From an uncultured Porphyromonadaceae bacterium (GTDB taxonomy: Bacteria > Bacteroidota > Bacteroidia > Bacteroidales > UBA11471): DNA of 64,000 nucleotides. Positions within the stretch are counted from its first letter, which is position 1. Each line of letters begins with the position of its first letter. The stretch covers positions 34,717-98,716 of the forward strand of contig URHG01000004.1 in assembly GCA_900547555.1 (NCBI GenBank), in the 5' to 3' direction. Positions 58,567-64,000 of this stretch are shown here, piece by piece. The notes under the pieces were generated by a model. That model was not told the origin of the DNA. It did not search any database and saw nothing but the letters and a program-made list of their open reading frames with translations. The translations under genes and the position numbers were made by a program.

Positions 58567-59748
58567 ATGAAACGACCCGCCCTGCATGTCAACACGCATT
58601 TTCTCACCCAGAAAAAAGTATGGGGCACACTCCTGCTTATCGCCGTTGCTATCGGTGCATACTGCATCTTTTCCCGCAAAGAAAAGCCGGCGGAAGAATT
58701 TGCCATCGTGGCAACCATGAAAGCCGAACAGAACGACGTCGGTGTATACGGAGAATATGTAGGCCGCATACGTGCGCAACAATTTGTCGAAGTACACGCC
58801 CGTGTAGAAGGCTTTCTCGAACAAATGCTTTTCGAAGAGGGAACCTATGTCAAGAAAAACCAGACATTGTTCATCATCGACCAACGGCAATATAAGGCGA
58901 AAGTCGATAAAGCCTCGGCCCAGTTGAACAAGGACCGGGCGCAAGAACGTAAAGCGCAGCACGACCTCGAACGTATCCGTCCGCTTTATGAGCAAAATGC
59001 AGCCAGCCAACTCGACCTCGATAATGCCGTTGCAGCTTACGAAAGCGCCAAAGCCTCGGTCATCATGAGCCAAGCCGATCTCGACCAAGCTCAAATGGAA
59101 CTCGACTATACAGTCGTACGTTCCCCGATCGCAGGAAATATCAGCGAACGGCTGGTAGACCTCGGAACCTTAGTCGGCACAAACGGGAAATCGCAACTGG
59201 CTACCATCGTCAAAAGCGATACGGTACTGGTCGATTTCAGCATGACGGCTCTCGATTACCTGAAAAGCAAGGAACGTAACGTCAACTTGGGGCAAAAAGT
59301 AGAGAATCGTTCGTGGCAACCTTATATCACGATCACCCTCGCCGACAATACACAATATCCCTACAAAGGGCTTGTCGACTTTGCCGAGCCGCAAGTCGAC
59401 CCGCTGACCGGAACATTCTCGGTGCGTGCCGAGATGCCCAATCCCGACCATGTATTGCTACCGGGCCAATCGACCAAAGTACTGTTGTTGCTCGACGTGC
59501 GCGAAAACGCCGTAACCGTACCCATGAAAGCCGTCATCATCGAGAAAGGCGGAGCTTATATATATGTGGCTCGTGAAAACGGAACGGCAGAAAAACGATT
59601 TATCGAACTGGGACCGCAACAAGAGAATCTGGTAGTCGTAGAACGCGGACTGGCCGCCGGTGAAGAAATCGTCGTGGAAGGCTACCATAAACTGCTGCCG
59701 GGTATGAAGATAAAAATCGATAACGAATATTTGGACGAACAGCCGTAA
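58567..59748 (+). CDS. RND efflux periplasmic adaptor (membrane fusion protein)
   Basis: A 393-residue adaptor that links an RND pump to its outer-membrane factor. An uncleaved N-terminal helix (VWGTLLLIAVAIGAYCIF, about 18-35) anchors it, in place of the more usual lipid. Then a lipoyl half (YVGRIRAQQFVEVHARVEGFLEQMLFEEGTYVKKNQTLFIID), a coiled-coil hairpin (AQLNKDRAQERKAQHDLERIRPLYEQNAASQLDLDNAVAAYESA), the second lipoyl half (LDYTVVRSPIAGNISERLVDLGTLVG) and the beta-barrel. It begins the operon; the pump follows after 12 bases. Confidence 0.93.
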   Translation: MKRPALHVNTHFLTQKKVWGTLLLIAVAIGAYCIFSRKEKPAEEFAIVATMKAEQNDVGVYGEYVGRIRAQQFVEVHARVEGFLEQMLFEEGTYVKKNQTLFIIDQRQYKAKVDKASAQLNKDRAQERKAQHDLERIRPLYEQNAASQLDLDNAVAAYESAKASVIMSQADLDQAQMELDYTVVRSPIAGNISERLVDLGTLVGTNGKSQLATIVKSDTVLVDFSMTALDYLKSKERNVNLGQKVENRSWQPYITITLADNTQYPYKGLVDFAEPQVDPLTGTFSVRAEMPNPDHVLLPGQSTKVLLLLDVRENAVTVPMKAVIIEKGGAYIYVARENGTAEKRFIELGPQQENLVVVERGLAAGEEIVVEGYHKLLPGMKIKIDNEYLDEQP

Positions 59749-59760
59749 AAACACGCCGTC

Positions 59761-62700
59761 ATGAAAGTCAATTTTTTCATCGATCACCCGGTCTTTTCGA
59801 TCGTCATCTCTATTCTCATCGTCATTGTCGGATTCATAGGGTTGACCCTCCTCCCCATAGACCAGTACCCGCAAATAACACCACCGGTCGTAAAAATCAG
59901 CGCCTCCTATCCCGGAGCAAGCGCACTCACCGTATCGCAGGCCGTAGCCACTCCCATCGAACAAGAGTTGAACGGTACACCGGGCATGATATATATGGAG
60001 TCGAGCAGTTCCAACTCGGGAGGATTCTCGGCCACCGTTACGTTCGACGTATCGACCGATGCCAACCTTGCTGCCGTCGAAGTGCAGAACCGGTTGAAAC
60101 TGGCCGAGTCGAGCCTACCGGGAGAAGTTGTACAAAACGGTATCTCGGTAGAGAAACAGGCTGCCAGCCAGTTGATGACGATCTGCCTCACATCGACCGA
60201 CCCCAAATTCGACGAAATCTACCTGAGTAACTTTGCAACCCTCAACGTACTGGATCTCTTGCGACGTATCCCCGGGGTAGGCCGCGTGTCGAACGTAGGA
60301 AGCCGCTATTACGCCATGCAGATATGGGTACAACCCGATAAATTAGCCAGTTTCGGACTTACCGTTAAAGACCTGCAAACCGCACTGAAAGACCAGAACA
60401 GCGAAGCGGCTGCCGGTGTGTTGGGACAACAGCCCATCAACGGAGTCGACATCACGATCCCCATTACCACACAAGGAAGGCTCTCGACCGTGAATCAATT
60501 CGAAGACATTGTCGTGCGGGCCAACCCCGATGGTTCCATTATCCGTCTGAGCGATGTAGCCCGCGTCTCCCTCGAAGCCTCCTCCTACAATACCGAGAGC
60601 GGTATCAACGGAGGGAATGCCGCCGTACTGAACATCTACATGCTCCCCGGCGCCAATGCTATGGAGGTTGCCGAGAGCGTCAAGACGACAATGGAGGAAA
60701 TAAGCCGCAATTTCCCCGAAGGTCTCGCTTACGAGATACCCTTCGACATGACCACTTATATCTCCGAATCGATACATGAGGTGTACAAAACGCTTTTCGA
60801 AGCCCTTTTCCTTGTTATCATCGTTGTTTTCTTGTCGTTGCAAAGCTGGCGCGCAACGCTGATTCCCATTGTAGCCGTACCGATTTCTTTGATCGGAACA
60901 TTCGGTTTCATGCTCATTTTCGGATTCTCCCTCAATATGCTCACCCTTTTGGGACTGATTCTCGCCATCGGTATCGTCGTCGACGATGCCATCGTTGTCG
61001 TAGAGAATGTCGAGCGTATCATGGAAGACGAAAAACTCTCGCCTTACGAAGCGACGAAAAAGGCGATGAACGGATTGAGCAGTGCCCTCATCGCCACATC
61101 GCTGGTATTGGTAGCTGTGTTTGTCCCGGTAAGTTTCCTGTCGGGTATCACAGGTATGCTATACCGGCAATTTACCGTTACGATTGCCGTATCGGTCATC
61201 ATATCCACAGTCGTGGCGCTCACTCTAAGCCCGGTCATGTGCTCTCTTATTCTGAAACCCGATAATCCCAACCGAAAGAAAAACGTCGTATTCCGCTACA
61301 TCAACATGTGGCTGCACACCGGTAACCGTAAATACATGCACGGTATTACGGCATGCATCTCCAATCCACGACGGGTAATGCTCGCCTTCGGAATAGGTAT
61401 TGTCGCGATTCTGCTTCTCAACCGCACGATTCCGACCAGCTTCTTACCGACCGAAGATCAAGGATATTTCAAAGTAGAATTGGAGCTTCCTGAGGGGGCA
61501 ACGCTCGAAAGAACACGCAAAGTAACCGAGCGGGCTATTGAATTTATCATGCAAGATCCGGCAGTCGCTTATGTACAAAATGTAACGGGTAGCAGTCCCC
61601 GGGTAGGAACGAATCAGGGCAGAAGCGAACTGACAGTCATTCTGAAACCGTGGCAGGAACGCGACGACGAAACGATAGAGGACGTTATGAACCGTATCCG
61701 GGACGAACTGCAAAAATACCCCGAAAGCAAAGTCTATCTTTCGACTCCTCCCGTCATTCCGGGGTTGGGTAGTTCGGGCGGATTCGAAATGCAACTCGAA
61801 GCTCGCGGCGACGCCACATTCGACAACCTCATACAAGCCGTCGACACCTTGATGTTCTACGCATCGCAACGGAAAGAGCTTGCCGGCCTGTCTTCGTCTT
61901 TGCAGGCCGAGATACCTCAACTCTACTTCAATGTCGACCGCGACAAAGTAAAATTCGCAGGTGTTCCGCTTGCCGACGTATTCTCCACGATGAAAGCATA
62001 CACAGGCTCGGTATATGTCAACGACTTCAACATGTTCAACCGTATCTATCGGGTATACATTCAGGCCGAAGCTCCTTATAGAAAATTCAAAGAAAATCTG
62101 AACCTTTTCTTCGTCCGGGGAAAAGACAATGCGATGATACCGCTGACTTCCCTCGGCGATGCCTCCTACACCACAGGACCCGGAAGTATCAAAAGGTTCA
62201 ATATGTTCAATACATCGATAATCCGGGGAGAGGCAGCGAAAGGATACAGTACGGGACAAGCGATGACGACGCTCGAAGAAATCGTGCAAGAACATCTTCC
62301 GTCCAATATCGGCGTCGAATGGAGTGGATTATCGTATCAGGAGAAAAAAGCCGGCGGACAAACGGGACTGGTATTGGCACTCGTCTTCATCTTCGTATTC
62401 CTTTTCCTTGCCGCCCTTTATGAAAGTTGGATCATACCCATAGCCATTCTTCTTTCCCTGCCCGTTGCCGCACTGGGTGCTTACATCGGCGTATGGATAT
62501 GCGGACTCGAAAATGATGTCTACTTTCAGATAGGTCTCGTCATGCTTATGGGTCTGGCGGCCAAAAACGCCATTCTTATTGTCGAATTTGCCAAAGAACA
62601 AGTCGATGCCGGAACTCCGCTCATCGAAGCGACGCTTACGGCGGCACGGCTTCGTTTCCGGCCTATTCTCATGACTTCGCTGGCTTTCATTCTGGGTATG

Positions 62701-62874
62701 CTCCCTATGGTACTGGCTGCCGGTCCCGGCTCGGCAAGCCGTCAGGCTATCGGTACGGGAGTATTCTTCGGCATGATTGCCGCCGTAGCGGTAGGCATAC
62801 TGCTCGTTCCCTTCTTCTTTGTATATATTTATAGATTGAAAGGTAAATTTTCTCAGAAAGTGAAACGATCATGA
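59761..62874 (+). CDS. RND multidrug efflux pump (HAE1, AcrB-like)
   Basis: Inner-membrane proton antiporter of 1037 residues, matching AcrB/MexB. It starts NFFIDHPVFSIVISILIVIVGFIGL and has 12 membrane helices and two large periplasmic domains. The proton-relay Asp pair is in GIVVDDAIVVVENVERI (TM4), with GLAAKNAILIVEFAKE in the TM10 region. The porter-domain motifs such as PVIPGLGSSGGFEMQLEARG are of the HAE1 type, which exports drugs, bile salts and dyes. Its stop overlaps the start of the outer-membrane factor by four bases (ATGA). Confidence 0.96.
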   Translation: MKVNFFIDHPVFSIVISILIVIVGFIGLTLLPIDQYPQITPPVVKISASYPGASALTVSQAVATPIEQELNGTPGMIYMESSSSNSGGFSATVTFDVSTDANLAAVEVQNRLKLAESSLPGEVVQNGISVEKQAASQLMTICLTSTDPKFDEIYLSNFATLNVLDLLRRIPGVGRVSNVGSRYYAMQIWVQPDKLASFGLTVKDLQTALKDQNSEAAAGVLGQQPINGVDITIPITTQGRLSTVNQFEDIVVRANPDGSIIRLSDVARVSLEASSYNTESGINGGNAAVLNIYMLPGANAMEVAESVKTTMEEISRNFPEGLAYEIPFDMTTYISESIHEVYKTLFEALFLVIIVVFLSLQSWRATLIPIVAVPISLIGTFGFMLIFGFSLNMLTLLGLILAIGIVVDDAIVVVENVERIMEDEKLSPYEATKKAMNGLSSALIATSLVLVAVFVPVSFLSGITGMLYRQFTVTIAVSVIISTVVALTLSPVMCSLILKPDNPNRKKNVVFRYINMWLHTGNRKYMHGITACISNPRRVMLAFGIGIVAILLLNRTIPTSFLPTEDQGYFKVELELPEGATLERTRKVTERAIEFIMQDPAVAYVQNVTGSSPRVGTNQGRSELTVILKPWQERDDETIEDVMNRIRDELQKYPESKVYLSTPPVIPGLGSSGGFEMQLEARGDATFDNLIQAVDTLMFYASQRKELAGLSSSLQAEIPQLYFNVDRDKVKFAGVPLADVFSTMKAYTGSVYVNDFNMFNRIYRVYIQAEAPYRKFKENLNLFFVRGKDNAMIPLTSLGDASYTTGPGSIKRFNMFNTSIIRGEAAKGYSTGQAMTTLEEIVQEHLPSNIGVEWSGLSYQEKKAGGQTGLVLALVFIFVFLFLAALYESWIIPIAILLSLPVAALGAYIGVWICGLENDVYFQIGLVMLMGLAAKNAILIVEFAKEQVDAGTPLIEATLTAARLRFRPILMTSLAFILGMLPMVLAAGPGSASRQAIGTGVFFGMIAAVAVGILLVPFFFVYIYRLKGKFSQKVKRS

Positions 62875-64000
62875 AACAGTACCGATATATTCTTCTCCTT
62901 TGCGCCATACTTTTACTTGCCGTAAGCTCTTGTAAAATCGGTAAAAAGTATGCGCGTCCCGAAATGAATCTGCCCGCACAGTTGGATTCGGCAACTTCGA
63001 CACCCGATACTTTTTCGATAGCCGACATGCATTGGTGGGAAGTGTACGGCGATACGATACTGCAAAATCTTATCCGCCAAACGCTCGAACACAACAAAGA
63101 CATGTTGGCCGCTTCTGCACGCGTCAAGGAGCTGGCGGCTTTGAGACGGGTCGATTTCAGTAAAATCTTTCCCCAAATCGACGGCCGTATCTATGCCGAT
63201 AAAGACGCCGAAAATTACGGTGGGAACGCATATAGTAATGATCCTGAACACTCCATCAAACTGCTTTTGTCTTGGGAGGTCGATTTGTGGGGAAATCTTC
63301 GTTGGGGTGCAGAGAGAGGGAAAGCGCAATTACTCGAAGCGATCGAAAACCAACGTGCCCTGCAAGTGAGTCTTGTCGCACAAGTCGCACAATCGTATTT
63401 CGAACTTATCGCTTTGGATCATGAACTCTCTATCGTGCGACAGACGCTGCACGCCCGGGAAGAGGGTGTAAGGCTGGCCAAACTCCGTTTTGAAGGGGGA
63501 CTTACTTCGGAAACGTCTTTTCAACAGGCACAGGTAGAGTTGGCCCGTACAGCTACTCTCGTACCCGATCTCGAACGTTCTATCGTCATAAAAGAAAATG
63601 AAATAGCCCTGCTTACCGGTACATTTCCCCGAAACATTCCGCGAGAAACAGACCGTTCGATAAACCGGTTACCGCAAACATTGCCGGCTGGACTTCCCTC
63701 ATCGTTGCTCGAACGTCGCCCCGACGTCAGGGCCGCAGAAAAAGCCCTTATGGCTGCTAACGCCGAAGTGGGTATCGCATTTACCAACATGTTTCCCAAG
63801 ATAACACTCACCGCCCAGTTCGGAGTAGAAAGCGATGAAATAAAGAATTTGTTCCAGTCTCCGGCTCATTTATTGAGTGGGTCTTTGCTTACTCCTCTCT
63901 TCTCTATGGGACGCAACATTGCCCAACACAAAGCCAAGAAAGCGGCTTACGAGCAAAGCTTCCACCAATACGAGAAACCGCGTTCGGTACCATTGAATGA
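62871..64000 (+). CDS. TolC-family outer-membrane efflux lipoprotein (NodT type), 3' end outside window
   Basis: Outer-membrane channel of the RND system. The first 376 residues are present; the frame is open to the window end. The lipobox is AVSSC (Cys22 or so), and the typical segments are visible: MHWWEVYGDTILQNLIRQTLEHNKDML, SWEVDLWGNLRWGAERGKA, QVAQSYFELIALDHEL, and LPSSLLERRPDVRAAEKALMAANAEVGIAFTNMFPKITL. The last residues read HQYEKPRSVPLN where the family normally has YEKTVLNALNEVEDAL; the position of the last match suggests two close indels, or plain divergence. Overlaps the pump gene by four bases. Confidence 0.93.
   Translation, partial: MKQYRYILLLCAILLLAVSSCKIGKKYARPEMNLPAQLDSATSTPDTFSIADMHWWEVYGDTILQNLIRQTLEHNKDMLAASARVKELAALRRVDFSKIFPQIDGRIYADKDAENYGGNAYSNDPEHSIKLLLSWEVDLWGNLRWGAERGKAQLLEAIENQRALQVSLVAQVAQSYFELIALDHELSIVRQTLHAREEGVRLAKLRFEGGLTSETSFQQAQVELARTATLVPDLERSIVIKENEIALLTGTFPRNIPRETDRSINRLPQTLPAGLPSSLLERRPDVRAAEKALMAANAEVGIAFTNMFPKITLTAQFGVESDEIKNLFQSPAHLLSGSLLTPLFSMGRNIAQHKAKKAAYEQSFHQYEKPRSVPLN

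Noticed and set aside
1..64000. tRNA, rRNA, CRISPR, insertion sequences, prophage, origin of replication
   Set aside because: I looked for these in the gaps and found no tRNA cloverleaf, repeat-spacer array, transposase or integrase, and no DnaA-box cluster. Gaps between genes are short and mostly explained by promoters and terminators.

Overview
The window is chromosomal DNA from a member of the Bacteroidales, probably a gut commensal near Barnesiella, Coprobacter or Parabacteroides; the genus cannot be fixed from sequence alone. The evidence is the Bacteroidota-type promoter pattern (TAnnTTTG at -7) upstream of many genes, near-absence of Shine-Dalgarno sites, many lipobox lipoproteins, a pectin-degradation gene set, glycine-lipid acyltransferases, and a division/cell-wall (dcw) cluster in the Bacteroidota order. 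I see no rRNA or tRNA gene, CRISPR array, transposase, integrase or prophage. The region reads as stable core genome with a few accessory blocks.

Layout. 1-3293: arginine operon on the minus strand (argR, a GNAT likely to be the N-acylglutamate synthase, argG, a PspC-domain gene, argC cut by the window edge), with two tandem ARG-box-like sites over the promoter. 3471-8648: surE, then divergent parA-parB-DUF5683-mltD. 8759-14905: pectin block (CE12-CE8 fusion, GH105, a small winged-helix gene, a second CE8, GH43) with no SusC/SusD in view. 14977-25764: housekeeping genes (purT, mrp, trmB, an S24 repressor with an operator-like palindrome, gap, mdh, an aldose epimerase, an SDR, serS, a YqeY protein). 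25785-40392: the dcw cluster, transcribed rsmH-ftsL-ftsI-murE-mraY-murD-ftsW-murG-murC-ftsQ-ftsA-ftsZ, with no mraZ in front. 40624-42398: glsA-glsB glycine-lipid synthesis pair, divergent from dcw. 42461-48600: thioesterase, DUF721, recF, a TPR membrane protein, ribH, Nudix, methyltransferase, cobalamin adenosyltransferase, DUF2795, crcB.

48639-58208 is the most unusual part: seven minus-strand genes in one probable transcript (beta-barrel porin, imelysin lipoprotein, di-heme DUF1111 lipoprotein, second porin, CxxCH lipoprotein, two-domain Rid/chorismatase-like protein, fused ResB-CcsA cytochrome c maturase). It combines two outer-membrane channels, a putative metal-binding imelysin, two c-heme lipoproteins and the enzyme that attaches the heme, so it resembles a self-contained envelope redox/metal-acquisition module. 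58567-64000 is a divergent RND efflux operon (adaptor, pump, and a TolC-type outer-membrane factor cut by the window end).
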